From contig CASFGA010000008.1 of assembly GCA_949294185.1 (NCBI GenBank), positions 62,001 to 126,000 of the forward strand: 64,000 bases of DNA, given 5' to 3'. This DNA is from an uncultured Bacteroides sp. (GTDB lineage Bacteria; Bacteroidota; Bacteroidia; Bacteroidales; Bacteroidaceae). The position numbers and the translations under genes are program-made. The notes under the pieces were generated by a model, which did not search any database, was not told the origin of the DNA, and was given only the letters and a program-made list of their open reading frames with translations. This document shows, piece by piece, positions 35,929 through 44,091 of this stretch; the stretch's first letter is position 1, and every line of letters begins with the position of its first letter.

Positions 35929-36261
35929 CTATCTTGAAGATATTAAATAAAGAATGACGCCTATGAGCAGCAGGGTGACCGGAAGCAGATAGGCGGACAT
36001 TTGTCCGAGCAGAGATGTGACCAGACCGATATTCTGGATAAGCCAGATGCCGGCCAGTATGATTCCCACCGATTTGTCTGTCTTGAACCACAGGAAGACT
36101 ACTGCGGCGTAAAGCAGCATGGTGTCTTTTTGCATGATCCAGGGCAGGCCGTGGTCGGCAAATCCTATCCACTTGTCGAGCAGATAAAGAATGCCCGTCA
36201 GTACCAGAAATACGGCTGTGGCCTGATAGGTGTCTTTATGGTTGGTTGCTTTTGCTGTCAT
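35929..36261 (-). CDS. Small four-helix membrane protein (DUF5668/LiaI-like)
   Basis: This 110-residue protein has four hydrophobic helices separated by short loops, with a polar N-terminus of about 12 residues. It resembles the LiaI/LiaF-type transmembrane region called DUF5668, though I am not certain of the family. It is the first gene of the minus-strand operon ending in maf. A consensus promoter lies upstream, overlapping the divergent promoter of the FemAB-like gene. Function unknown. Confidence 0.75.
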   Translation of the reverse strand: MTAKATNHKDTYQATAVFLVLTGILYLLDKWIGFADHGLPWIMQKDTMLLYAAVVFLWFKTDKSVGIILAGIWLIQNIGLVTSLLGQMSAYLLPVTLLLIGVILYLISSR

Positions 36262-36327
36262 GGGCGTGTCTTTTATATATAAATGTATGTTTGGGTGTCG
36301 TTTTCATAAAACAGTCATTTGCCCCGA

Positions 36328-36358
36328 CAAATATAGGCTTTCTCTTTCAAAAGCTCAA
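36328..36358 (-). promoter_or_regulatory. Promoter of the DUF5668-DUF2520-kdsC-maf operon
   Basis: On the minus strand, TATATTTG (36328-36335) lies 20 bp from a TTG core (36356-36358). It overlaps the divergent plus-strand promoter at 36345-36376. Confidence 0.7.
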
Positions 36359-36376
36359 TAAAAAATTATAAATTTG
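36345..36376 (+). promoter_or_regulatory. Promoter of the FemAB/GNAT-like gene
   Basis: TTTC (36345-36348) and TAAATTTG (36369-36376) are separated by 20 bp. The -7 box ends only 6 bp before the ATG at 36383, so transcription from it would give an almost leaderless mRNA. Confidence 0.6.
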
Positions 36377-36382
36377 CGTGGT

Positions 36383-37357
36383 ATGTCTATTCGTCTGGCA
36401 ACATATTATCGTGCCGAAGACATTCCGTCTCTTCCGGGAGCGAATGTCTTTCATTCCACTGCTCTGTTTCGGGCGTTGCAGCAGACACCGGGTTATCGTC
36501 CCGTCCTGCTGGTGGCTTATCAGGATTCCTGTCCGGTGGGAAGGTTGCTTTGCGTCACCCGCCGTTATTTCCGCATTTTCGGTTTTGTGGAAAAGACCTA
36601 TGTCTATGGCACGGGCGAATATTTCTCCCCGTCGGTTCCGGCCGATGATGTTTTCCGCGAAATGCTTTCCTACCTGACCGCCACTTATCGGGAGCGTTCT
36701 TTCGTGATAGAGTTCCGTAATCTGGAAGAACCTTTGTTCGGATACCGGCATTTTCGGGCGAACGGTTATTTTCCGGTGAGGTGGCTCCGTCTGCGCAATT
36801 CCATTCATCACGGCCGTCTGGACAAGTGGATGAGTGCTTCGCGCCGGAGGCAGATTCAGCAGGGACTGAAGAATGGGGCGGTGATGGATGTGGCCCGCAG
36901 CCGGGAGGATGTGTATGCCTTTTTCCGGATGCTGAAGAAATATTATTCCTCAAAGATCAGCCACTATCTTCCCGATGTGGAATTTTTCATTTCATTGTTT
37001 TCCCAGTCGTCTGTTCAGGAGATGGGAAAAATTTTTCTCGTGCGTTACAAGGACAGGATTGTCGGGGGCTCCGTCTGTCTCTTTTCCGGAAAAGACGCTT
37101 TCCTGCTGTTCTCGGGAGGAATGCGCAAGAGCTACCCTTTGCAGTATCCGGGAGTGTTGGCGGTATGGGGCGCAATGGTCTATGCCCGCGACAGGGGTTA
37201 CAGTCATTTCGAGTTTATCGATGCCGGGCTTCCCTTCAAGCGGTATGGTTTCCGCGACTTCATTCTGCGTTTCGGAGGAAGGCAGATGAGCAGCAGGCGG
37301 TGGTATCATGTAAAGTGGAAATGGCTGAACCGTCTGTTGGCATGGTTCTATGTCTGA
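36383..37357 (+). CDS. FemAB/GNAT-like acyltransferase
   Basis: This 324-residue protein has the split acyltransferase pattern of FemAB-like or GNAT (acetyltransf_6) proteins. An N-terminal half contains LVAYQDSCPVGRLL and the YVYGTGEYFSP segment. A C-terminal half contains KDRIVGGSVCLFSGKDAFLLFSGG and the closing FIDAGLPFKRYGFRDFILRFGG. Members transfer aminoacyl or acyl groups, often in cell-wall or extracellular polysaccharide synthesis; the substrate here is unknown. The ATG at 36383 is used rather than the TTG at 36374, which lies inside the -7 box. No gene cluster partner is evident. Confidence 0.72.
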   Translation: MSIRLATYYRAEDIPSLPGANVFHSTALFRALQQTPGYRPVLLVAYQDSCPVGRLLCVTRRYFRIFGFVEKTYVYGTGEYFSPSVPADDVFREMLSYLTATYRERSFVIEFRNLEEPLFGYRHFRANGYFPVRWLRLRNSIHHGRLDKWMSASRRRQIQQGLKNGAVMDVARSREDVYAFFRMLKKYYSSKISHYLPDVEFFISLFSQSSVQEMGKIFLVRYKDRIVGGSVCLFSGKDAFLLFSGGMRKSYPLQYPGVLAVWGAMVYARDRGYSHFEFIDAGLPFKRYGFRDFILRFGGRQMSSRRWYHVKWKWLNRLLAWFYV

Positions 37358-37545
37358 AGCCTTTGCCCGTCTCTTCGTTTGATGCCGTGCGGAAAATCTG
37401 TTTGCCGGAATGAAAAAAGTTTTTTATGGCTGCCATACATTCTTGGGGATAGGGACGAGGCGAGAGACAAACTGATATTCCTCCGTTAAGAGATAAAAAG
37501 GAAAGCAAATTAATTAGGGTATCTGCAAAGATTTTCTTAAAAAAG

Positions 37546-37577
37546 TTTCGTATTTCAGCGCAATTTTGTTTTCTTTG
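37546..37577 (+). promoter_or_regulatory. Candidate promoter of the methylmalonyl-CoA operon
   Basis: TTTC (37546-37549) and TTTCTTTG (37570-37577, one mismatch to TAnnTTTG) are 20 bp apart, about 55 bp before mce. The rest of the 274-bp interval from 37358 shows no gene or clear repeat. Confidence 0.4.
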
Positions 37578-37631
37578 TCTGCGTATAATAAAGAACTTTA
37601 AAACTTAATACCCATAAAAAACAGTGCTATT

Positions 37632-38036
37632 ATGAAAATCTCTCACATTGAACATTTGGGCATCGCGGTAAAAAGTATCGAGGAGGCCCTTCCGTATTAT
37701 GAAAACGTTCTCGGACTGAAATGTTATAACATAGAAACGGTGGAAGACCAAAAGGTGAAGACTGCTTTTCTGAAGTGTGGTGAAACGAAGATAGAGCTGC
37801 TAGAGCCGACTGGACCGGACAGCACCATCGCCAAGTTTATAGAAAACCGTGGAATGGGCATTCATCACCTGGCTTTTGCTGTGGAAGACGGTGTGGCCAA
37901 TGCTTTGGCTGAAGTGGAAGCTGCCGGCATTCGTCTGATAGACAAGGCGCCGCGCAAGGGAGCTGAGAGCCTGAACATCGCTTTCCTGCATCCGAAGTCA
38001 ACGATGGGGGTTTTAACGGAATTGTGTGAAAAGTAA
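37632..38036 (+). CDS. mce: Methylmalonyl-CoA epimerase
   Basis: This 134-residue protein is a single glyoxalase/VOC domain. It has the metal-ligand pattern His near the N-terminus (HIEHLGIAV), Glu in IELLEPT, His in GIHHLAFAV and a final Glu (VLTELCEK). It interconverts (S)- and (R)-methylmalonyl-CoA in the succinate-propionate pathway. It is the first gene of the operon encoding the sodium-pumping decarboxylase, 71 bp before mmdA. Confidence 0.94.
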   Translation: MKISHIEHLGIAVKSIEEALPYYENVLGLKCYNIETVEDQKVKTAFLKCGETKIELLEPTGPDSTIAKFIENRGMGIHHLAFAVEDGVANALAEVEAAGIRLIDKAPRKGAESLNIAFLHPKSTMGVLTELCEK

Positions 38037-38107
38037 CGGGTGGATTTAGCGATCTGCTTTTTACGTTCCGTCATATTCATTAATTAAAAAATAAAAGGAT
38101 AAATACC

Positions 38108-39661
38108 ATGAGTAACCAACTTGAAAAAGTAAAAGAGCTGATCGAACTGCGTGCCCAGGCTCGTCTGGGAGGCGGCGAAAAGGCTATCGAGAAACAACAC
38201 GCAAAAGGAAAATATACAGCCCGCGAGCGTATTGCCATGTTGCTTGACGAAGGCAGTTTTGAAGAAATGGACATGTTCGTTCAGCATCGTTGCACAAACT
38301 TCGGCATGGAGAAGAAACATTATCTGGGCGACGGTGTGGTAACGGGATATGGCACGATTGAAGGCCGCCTGGTATACGTGTTTGCCCAGGATTTTACGGT
38401 GTCGGCCGGTTCGTTGTCCGAAACCATGTCGCTGAAAATCTGTAAGGTTATGGATATGGCAATGAAGATGGGCGCTCCTTGCATCGGGCTGAACGACTCG
38501 GGAGGCGCACGTATCCAGGAAGGAATCAATGCATTGGCCGGATATGCTGAAATATTCCAGCGCAATATCATGGCTTCGGGTGTGATTCCGCAGATTTCAG
38601 GAATTTTCGGCCCGTGTGCCGGAGGTGCGGTTTATTCGCCTGCTTTGACCGATTTCACCCTGATGATCGAGGGAACTTCCTACATGTTCCTCACCGGTCC
38701 TAAGGTGGTAAAGACCGTTACGGGCGAGGATGTGTCGCAGGAAGACTTGGGCGGCGCAAGCGTTCATTCTACCCGTTCTGGCGTTACTCACTTTACCGCA
38801 GCTACGGAAGAAGAGGGATTGGCGCTGATTCGCAAGCTGCTGAGCTACATTCCGCAGAACAATCTGGAAGAGCCTCCTTATATCGACTGCACCGATCCGA
38901 TTGATCGTCTGGAAGATTCGTTGAATGAAATCATTCCCGACAGTCCTAACAAGGCTTATGACATGTATGAAGTCATCGGGGCGATTGTGGATAACGGCGA
39001 GTTCTTGGAGGTGCAGCGTGATTTTGCCAAGAACATTATCGTGGGTTTTGCCCGTTTCAACGGCCAGTCGGTAGGTATCGTAGCCAATCAGCCTAAGGTG
39101 TTGGCGGGAGTTCTCGACTGCAATTCATCGCGCAAGGGAGCGCGTTTTGTCCGTTTCTGCGATGCATTCAATATTCCTATCGTTTCTTTGGTGGACGTTC
39201 CGGGCTTCCTTCCGGGTACGGGACAGGAATACAATGCGGTTATCCTGAATGGAGCCAAGCTGCTTTATGCATACGGTGAGGCTACAGTGCCTAAGGTAAC
39301 CATCACTCTGCGCAAGTCTTATGGAGGTTCTCATATCGTGATGAGCTGTAAACAGCTGCGTGGTGACATCAACTATGCTTGGCCTACAGCTGAAATCGCC
39401 GTAATGGGCGGAGCCGGTGCCGTGGAGGTTTTGTATGCCAAAGAGGCAAAAGAGGCCGCAGATCCGAAGGCGCTGATGGCGGAAAAGGAGGCGGAATATA
39501 CCAAGTTGTTTGCCAACCCGTATAATGCAGCCAAGTATGGTTATATTGACGATGTAATCGAGCCGCGCAATACCCGTTTCCGTGTAATCCGCGCCTTGCA
39601 GCAGCTTCAGACCAAAAAGCAGACGAATCCAGCCAAGAAGCATGGAAATATTCCTTTGTAA
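38108..39661 (+). CDS. mmdA: Methylmalonyl-CoA decarboxylase alpha subunit / acyl-CoA carboxyltransferase
   Basis: This 517-residue protein has two crotonase-like carboxyltransferase domains. The N-terminal one contains [12 protein letters not shown] and [15 protein letters not shown]. The C-terminal one contains [13 protein letters not shown] and the final [10 protein letters not shown] segment. It transfers the carboxyl group from methylmalonyl-CoA to the biotin on the carrier subunit. The same fold serves propionyl-CoA carboxylase beta chains. The decarboxylase role is inferred from the membrane beta subunit in the same operon. Confidence 0.94.
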   Translation: MSNQLEKVKELIELRAQARLGGGEKAIEKQHAKGKYTARERIAMLLDEGSFEEMDMFVQHRCTNFGMEKKHYLGDGVVTGYGTIEGRLVYVFAQDFTVSAGSLSETMSLKICKVMDMAMKMGAPCIGLNDSGGARIQEGINALAGYAEIFQRNIMASGVIPQISGIFGPCAGGAVYSPALTDFTLMIEGTSYMFLTGPKVVKTVTGEDVSQEDLGGASVHSTRSGVTHFTAATEEEGLALIRKLLSYIPQNNLEEPPYIDCTDPIDRLEDSLNEIIPDSPNKAYDMYEVIGAIVDNGEFLEVQRDFAKNIIVGFARFNGQSVGIVANQPKVLAGVLDCNSSRKGARFVRFCDAFNIPIVSLVDVPGFLPGTGQEYNAVILNGAKLLYAYGEATVPKVTITLRKSYGGSHIVMSCKQLRGDINYAWPTAEIAVMGGAGAVEVLYAKEAKEAADPKALMAEKEAEYTKLFANPYNAAKYGYIDDVIEPRNTRFRVIRALQQLQTKKQTNPAKKHGNIPL

Positions 39662-39689
39662 TATTAATCTTAAATATCGAAAGTTTATT

Positions 39690-40619
39690 ATGAACAGACA
39701 TATAGCCGGAATATTTTTCTTATCCGTTTTGCTGGCGGCGTTCAGTTCCTGCACGGCTCCCGGAACAGGAAGCAAGATTGTTATCAACGAAGTGTTGGTT
39801 GACAACCAGGATAACTTTGAGGACGATTATGGCGTGCATAGCGGATGGGTTGAAATATTCAATACGTCTTATAACAGTGTGAACTTGGCGGGATGCTACC
39901 TGAAAGTGAGCAGTCAGCCGGGTGATACTGTTTCTTATTTCATTCCGAAAGGCGATGTGCTGACTGCCATCAGTCCTCGTCAGCATGCTCTTTTCTGGGC
40001 GGATGGCGCTCCGCGCAGAGGAACCTTCCATACCAACTTTGTGTTGAGCAAGACCAGCGACAACTGGGTCGGCCTGTATGATTCGGGTCGCAAGCTGCTT
40101 GACCAGGTTGTGGTGCCTGCCGGTGTTCTGAAGACAGACCAGTCTTATGCTCGTGTAAGTGACGGATCGGATGAATGGGAGGTGAAAGATGACAGTGAAA
40201 CCAAGTATGTGACTCCGAGCACGAACAATCAGACGCTCGAGGGAAATCCGAAAATGGATAAGTTTGAGCTGCATGACTCTGCCGGTATTGGTATGACGAT
40301 TACAGCCATGTGTGTAGTGTTTACCGGCCTGATTCTGCTGTATATCTGCTTTAAGATGGTTGGAAAGATGTCCATCAAGCTGCGCAAGCGCAATGCGATG
40401 AAGGCACATAACATTACTGACAAGCAGGAAGCTAAGGAGCGTGGATTCGGAGAAGCTCCGGGTGAAGTGATTGCTGCCATCTCGATGGCGCTTCATGAAG
40501 CTCAGGGAGCGGATCACGATGTGGAGGAGACAATCCTTACCATCAGCCGTGTGAAGAGAAGTTACTCTCCGTGGAGTTCGAAGATTTATTCGTTGCGTGA
40601 AATTCCTCATAAGAAATAA
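39690..40619 (+). CDS. OadG-like decarboxylase subunit fused to a lamin-tail-like domain
   Basis: This 309-residue protein sits where the small gamma/delta subunit of sodium-pumping decarboxylases is expected. It starts with a lipoprotein signal (lipobox FSSC, Cys21). A beta-rich domain of about 110 residues (about 30-170) follows, with lamin-tail features (KIVINEVLVDN, GWVEIFN, LAGCYLK, LVLSKTSDNWVGLYD-like pattern). A single membrane helix (GMTITAMCVVFTGLILLYI, about 208-228) is followed by a basic cytoplasmic tail typical of OadG. The ATG at 39690 begins the signal; upstream in-frame codons overlap mmdA. The fused extracytoplasmic domain is much larger than the usual 80-120-residue OadG. 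Confidence 0.78.
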   Translation: MNRHIAGIFFLSVLLAAFSSCTAPGTGSKIVINEVLVDNQDNFEDDYGVHSGWVEIFNTSYNSVNLAGCYLKVSSQPGDTVSYFIPKGDVLTAISPRQHALFWADGAPRRGTFHTNFVLSKTSDNWVGLYDSGRKLLDQVVVPAGVLKTDQSYARVSDGSDEWEVKDDSETKYVTPSTNNQTLEGNPKMDKFELHDSAGIGMTITAMCVVFTGLILLYICFKMVGKMSIKLRKRNAMKAHNITDKQEAKERGFGEAPGEVIAAISMALHEAQGADHDVEETILTISRVKRSYSPWSSKIYSLREIPHKK

Positions 40620-40640
40620 ACCCTCTAATGATTAATAACA

Positions 40641-41069
40641 ATGAAAGAATACAGATATAAAATAAACGGTAATCTTTATAAAGTTACCGTGGGAGATATA
40701 GAAGAAAACAATGTGCATGTAGAAGTAAACGGTACACCCTATACGGTAGAGTTGGAGAAAAAGACTTCTCCGAAGATCAAGCCTGTGGTCCGTACGGCTT
40801 CTACCAGTCCTGCCGCGCCTCCTCCTGCCGTAACACGTCCTACATTGGTGGGCGGAAAGTCTGGATTGAAGTCTCCGCTGCCTGGCGTAATTCTTGAAAT
40901 CAAGGTAAAGGAAGGCGATATGGTGAAACGCGGGCAGACTTTGATCATATTGGAAGCCATGAAAATGGAAAACGACATCAAGGCAGACCGCGACGGTAAG
41001 GTGACTGCCATCAAAGTAAGTAAAGGAGAATCTATTCTTGAGGGTACTGACCTTATAATCATTGAGTAA
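40641..41069 (+). CDS. mmdC: Biotin carboxyl carrier subunit
   Basis: This 142-residue protein has an N-terminal beta region, a Pro/Ala-rich flexible linker (about residues 48-72) and a biotinyl domain. The biotinylated Lys108 lies in EAMKMEN. It shuttles the carboxyl group from the alpha subunit to the membrane beta subunit, where decarboxylation drives Na+ export. It lies 21 bp after the OadG-like gene and 2 bp before mmdB. Confidence 0.95.
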   Translation: MKEYRYKINGNLYKVTVGDIEENNVHVEVNGTPYTVELEKKTSPKIKPVVRTASTSPAAPPPAVTRPTLVGGKSGLKSPLPGVILEIKVKEGDMVKRGQTLIILEAMKMENDIKADRDGKVTAIKVSKGESILEGTDLIIIE

Positions 41070-41071
41070 TT

Positions 41072-42232
41072 ATGGGAGAATTTCTTAGTTTCTTGCAAAA
41101 TAATCTGGCGGATTTCTGGACATATACTGGCTTTTATAATGCTACATACCAGCATTTCATCATGATTGCCGTGGGTATATTCTTCATTTATCTGGCCGTT
41201 TCAAAGGAATTTGAGCCGATGCTGCTGATTCCTATCGGATTCGGTATGCTTGTCGGTAACATTCCGTTCAATATGGAAGCCGGTTTGCAGGTCGGCATCT
41301 ACGAACAAGGTTCGGTTCTCAATATCCTCTATCAGGGAGTGACTTCCGGATGGTATCCGCCGCTTATCTTTCTGGGCATTGGAGCCATGACCGATTTCTC
41401 GGCACTGATATCCAATCCGAAGCTGATGCTTATCGGTGCGGCTGCTCAGTTTGGTATTTTCGGTGCTTATATGATTGCGTTGGAGTTGGGCTTCGACCCA
41501 ATGCAGGCCGCGTCTATCGGTATCATCGGTGGAGCGGACGGTCCGACGGCTATCTTCCTTTCATCTAAGTTGGCGCCTAATCTGATGGGTGCGATTGCAG
41601 TGTCCGCTTATTCGTATATGGCACTTGTACCGGTAATCCAGCCGCCTATCATGCGTCTGCTGACTACGAAGAAGGAGCGTCTTATTCGGATGAAGGCACC
41701 TCGCGCCGTATCTCATACGGAAAAAGTGATGTTCCCGATTGTCGGTTTGCTGCTTACCTGCTTCCTCGTTCCTTCCGGTCTGCCGTTGCTGGGTATGCTG
41801 TTCTTCGGAAATCTGCTGAAGGAAAGCGGAGTGACCCGCCGTCTGGCAGAAACGGCACGTGGCCCGCTGATTGATACGATTACGATTCTGTTGGGTTTGA
41901 CTGTGGGTGCGTCTACTCAGGCTTCTGAATTCTTGACAGTCGATTCAATTTTGATTTTCGTTCTCGGTGCCTTGTCATTCGTTATCGCGACCGCTTCCGG
42001 CGTATTGTTTGTGAAGATATTCAACTTGATATTGCGTAAGGACAATAAGATCAATCCGCTGATCGGTAATGCCGGAGTATCTGCGGTTCCCGATTCTGCA
42101 CGTATTTCGCAGATTATCGGTCTGGAGTATGACCCGACCAACTATCTGCTGATGCATGCTATGGGTCCGAACGTGGCTGGAGTTATCGGTTCGGCTGTGG
42201 CTGCCGGTGTATTGTTGGGATTCCTTGTATAA
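41072..42232 (+). CDS. mmdB: Sodium-pumping decarboxylase beta subunit
   Basis: This 386-residue integral membrane protein has about nine hydrophobic helices. The conserved GIIGGADGPTAIFLSSKLAP motif carries the aspartate involved in Na+ and proton movement. A late segment, GPNVAGVIGSAVAAGVLL, is also characteristic. It decarboxylates carboxybiotin while exporting Na+. It is the last gene of the operon, with a clear terminator 20 bp later. Confidence 0.95.
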   Translation: MGEFLSFLQNNLADFWTYTGFYNATYQHFIMIAVGIFFIYLAVSKEFEPMLLIPIGFGMLVGNIPFNMEAGLQVGIYEQGSVLNILYQGVTSGWYPPLIFLGIGAMTDFSALISNPKLMLIGAAAQFGIFGAYMIALELGFDPMQAASIGIIGGADGPTAIFLSSKLAPNLMGAIAVSAYSYMALVPVIQPPIMRLLTTKKERLIRMKAPRAVSHTEKVMFPIVGLLLTCFLVPSGLPLLGMLFFGNLLKESGVTRRLAETARGPLIDTITILLGLTVGASTQASEFLTVDSILIFVLGALSFVIATASGVLFVKIFNLILRKDNKINPLIGNAGVSAVPDSARISQIIGLEYDPTNYLLMHAMGPNVAGVIGSAVAAGVLLGFLV

Positions 42233-42252
42233 AATTAATTCCTGAATAGTGA

Positions 42253-42290
42253 AAAAGGAAGCCGCTTGTTTTTGCAGGTGGCTTCCTTTT
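42253..42290 (+). terminator. Terminator of the methylmalonyl-CoA decarboxylase operon
   Basis: AAAAGGAAGCC (42253-42263) pairs with GGCTTCCTTTT (42280-42290), with U-rich sequence on the 3' side. Confidence 0.85.
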
Positions 42291-42366
42291 CTTGATTTAT
42301 GTCATGAATCTATGCAACTGTATGCGTTTTTTATGTGCCTTTTTCCATGAAGTGAGGGGAAGCTTA

Positions 42367-42374
42367 TATCTTTG
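42367..42374 (+). promoter_or_regulatory. -7 element for the small C-terminal-domain protein
   Basis: TATCTTTG matches TAnnTTTG exactly, 35 bp before the ATG at 42409. A T-rich -33 candidate (42341-42344) lies 22 bp upstream. Confidence 0.6.
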
Positions 42375-42408
42375 CCCTTGCAAAACAATAAACTAAACAC
42401 AGAAAGCG

Positions 42409-42654
42409 ATGAAAAAGACAGTGAAGTATCACGTTCCTCAGAAAGGAATTTATTTGTATGCTCATGTTCATGACGAAAAAACGGAGATGATTGTATTGAA
42501 CAGCACTGACAGCGAACAGACATTGTCGGCCGAACATTACAATGTCTTGACCAAAGGGTCGAAGACGGGCAAGGAAATTGCAAGCGGAAAGCCGGTAGAT
42601 TTTACTCAGGGGCTGGTCTTGTCGGCTCGCAAATCGTTGGTAATTGAATTTTAA
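42409..42654 (+). CDS. Stand-alone amylase/neopullulanase-type C-terminal domain
   Basis: This 81-residue protein resembles the C-terminal beta-sandwich of SusA-type neopullulanases and cyclomaltodextrinases. Features are a Tyr-rich first strand (KGIYLYAHV), the strand MIVLNSTDSEQTL, a TKGSKTGKEIASGK turn and a closing LVLSARKSLVIEF strand. There is no catalytic barrel upstream; the preceding 176 bp hold a terminator and a consensus promoter, so it is an independent gene rather than the tail of a broken one. No signal peptide is present, so it would be cytoplasmic. Function is unknown; assignment rests on pattern resemblance. Confidence 0.7.
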   Translation: MKKTVKYHVPQKGIYLYAHVHDEKTEMIVLNSTDSEQTLSAEHYNVLTKGSKTGKEIASGKPVDFTQGLVLSARKSLVIEF

Positions 42655-42671
42655 AGAATTTGTTGGGTACG

Positions 42672-42706
42672 GTCTCCCTTTTGCGGTGGAAAGCAAAAAG
42701 GGAGAC
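42672..42706. terminator. Bidirectional terminator
   Basis: GTCTCCCTTTTGC (42672-42684) pairs with GCAAAAAGGGAGAC (42693-42706), followed by TTTTTTGTTT on the plus strand. It separates the convergent small-domain gene and radical SAM gene. Confidence 0.85.
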
Positions 42707-42715
42707 TTTTTTGTT

Positions 42716-43981
42716 TCAGCAGTCTTGAAAGTCGAGAGACAGTTGGCGTTCGTCGGTCTTTCGGGGCGATTTGGGTAAAAGCAGTTTTCTTACGCCGGCA
42801 CTGCCCAACTCGTGAATGGTCTTTTCAGGCAGTTCGTGACAGGTGATGAAATAGCGTGCCTTTTTTATGACGGCTCCCATCTTTTTCAGTTCATAAAAGC
42901 CGATGCGTGAAAAGCGGCGTGACGCTACGATAAGCCGTGCCGACCTGACTCCGATGCCTGGAACGCGGAGCAGTGCTTCATAGTCGGCAGTGTTGATATT
43001 GACCGGAAAAAACTCCGGGTGGCGGAGTGCCCACGACAGCTTGGGGTCTATTTCCAGATCCAGGTCGGGAGTCGTATCGTTTACCAGTTCATCCACGGAA
43101 AATTGATAGTACCGCAAGAGCCAGTCTGCCTGATAAAGGCGGTTTTCTCTGACTAAAGGCGGTTGCTTCAGGGCGGGAAGCCGCTTGTCGTATGTATTGA
43201 CGGAAATGTATCCGGAGTAATACACGCGTTTCATGGTGGGGCGTTGGTAGAGAGCGGCTGAAACGTTCAGGATATCCTTGTCTGTTTCAGAGGTGGCTCC
43301 GACAATCATCTGCGTGCTTTGGCCTCCGGGCGCAAAGCGTGGAGCATACCGGTATTTTTTCCGTTCTTCAATGCTTTCGGTAACTCCTTGTTGGATGTAT
43401 TGCATGGGCAGATATACGCTCCGATGGTCTTTTTCCGGTGCGAGCCGTTTCAGGTTTGCTTCGGTCGGTATTTCCAGATTCACACTCAGGCGGTCAGCGT
43501 ACAGTCCGGCCTGATGAACGAGTTCCTGACTTGCGCCCGGAATGCTTTTCAGGTGAATGTAACCGTTGAAACGGTGCTTTTCCCGAAGGTCTTTGGCCAC
43601 TCTTACAAGACGCTCCATCGTGTAGTCCGGATTGCGCACCACGCCCGAACTGAGAAAAAGTCCTTCGATGTAGTTGCGGCGATAGAACTCTATGGTAAGT
43701 TCCACCAGTTCGCTGACAGAAAACGTTGCCCGTGGAATGTCATTGCTGATGCGGTTGATGCAGTAGGCGCAGTCGTAGATGCAATAGTTTGTCAGCATGA
43801 TTTTGAGCAGTGAGATGCATCTTCCGTCTTCCGTAAAGCTGTGGCAGATGCCCCATCCGCCTACCGTATTGCCCAAACCACCCTTTGCGTTCCGGCGGGA
43901 AGTGCCGCTCGAAGCACATGAGACATCGTATTTGGCCGATTCGGCCAAAACTTTCAGTTTGTTTAATACCTGTTCGTTCAT
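42716..43981 (-). CDS. Putative DNA modification/repair radical SAM protein
   Basis: This 421-residue protein has a radical SAM cluster CIYDCAYC (C67, C71, C74) and a C-terminal helix-hairpin-helix DNA-binding region (NINTADYEALLRVPGIGVRSA, about 325-345). The combination is the hallmark of a conserved bacterial family predicted to act in DNA repair or modification. The start at 43981 is supported by a consensus promoter (-7 at 44002-44009, -33 at 44030-44032); the longer frame begins inside that -33 region. Related genomes often have a partner gene (TIGR03915 type) immediately downstream. Here a terminator follows instead. Confidence 0.88.
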   Translation of the reverse strand: MNEQVLNKLKVLAESAKYDVSCASSGTSRRNAKGGLGNTVGGWGICHSFTEDGRCISLLKIMLTNYCIYDCAYCINRISNDIPRATFSVSELVELTIEFYRRNYIEGLFLSSGVVRNPDYTMERLVRVAKDLREKHRFNGYIHLKSIPGASQELVHQAGLYADRLSVNLEIPTEANLKRLAPEKDHRSVYLPMQYIQQGVTESIEERKKYRYAPRFAPGGQSTQMIVGATSETDKDILNVSAALYQRPTMKRVYYSGYISVNTYDKRLPALKQPPLVRENRLYQADWLLRYYQFSVDELVNDTTPDLDLEIDPKLSWALRHPEFFPVNINTADYEALLRVPGIGVRSARLIVASRRFSRIGFYELKKMGAVIKKARYFITCHELPEKTIHELGSAGVRKLLLPKSPRKTDERQLSLDFQDC

Positions 43982-44001
43982 CCCAGACTGTATGTAACAA
44001 A

Positions 44002-44032
44002 CAAAGTTACTTACTCTTTCCGAACCATGCAA
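44002..44032 (-). promoter_or_regulatory. Promoter of the radical SAM gene
   Basis: On the minus strand, TAACTTTG (44002-44009) lies 20 bp from a TTG core (44030-44032). The leader to the ATG at 43981 is about 15 nt. Confidence 0.7.
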
Positions 44033-44053
44033 TGGGTTTTCCGAAATTTATCG

Positions 44054-44061
44054 TACCTTTG
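44054..44061 (+). promoter_or_regulatory. -7 element of the EamA transporter gene
   Basis: TACCTTTG is an exact match, about 30 bp before the ATG at 44092. The -33 region is weak. Confidence 0.55.
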
Positions 44062-44091
44062 CACGCTGATTGGATATAAACCGGATTCATT

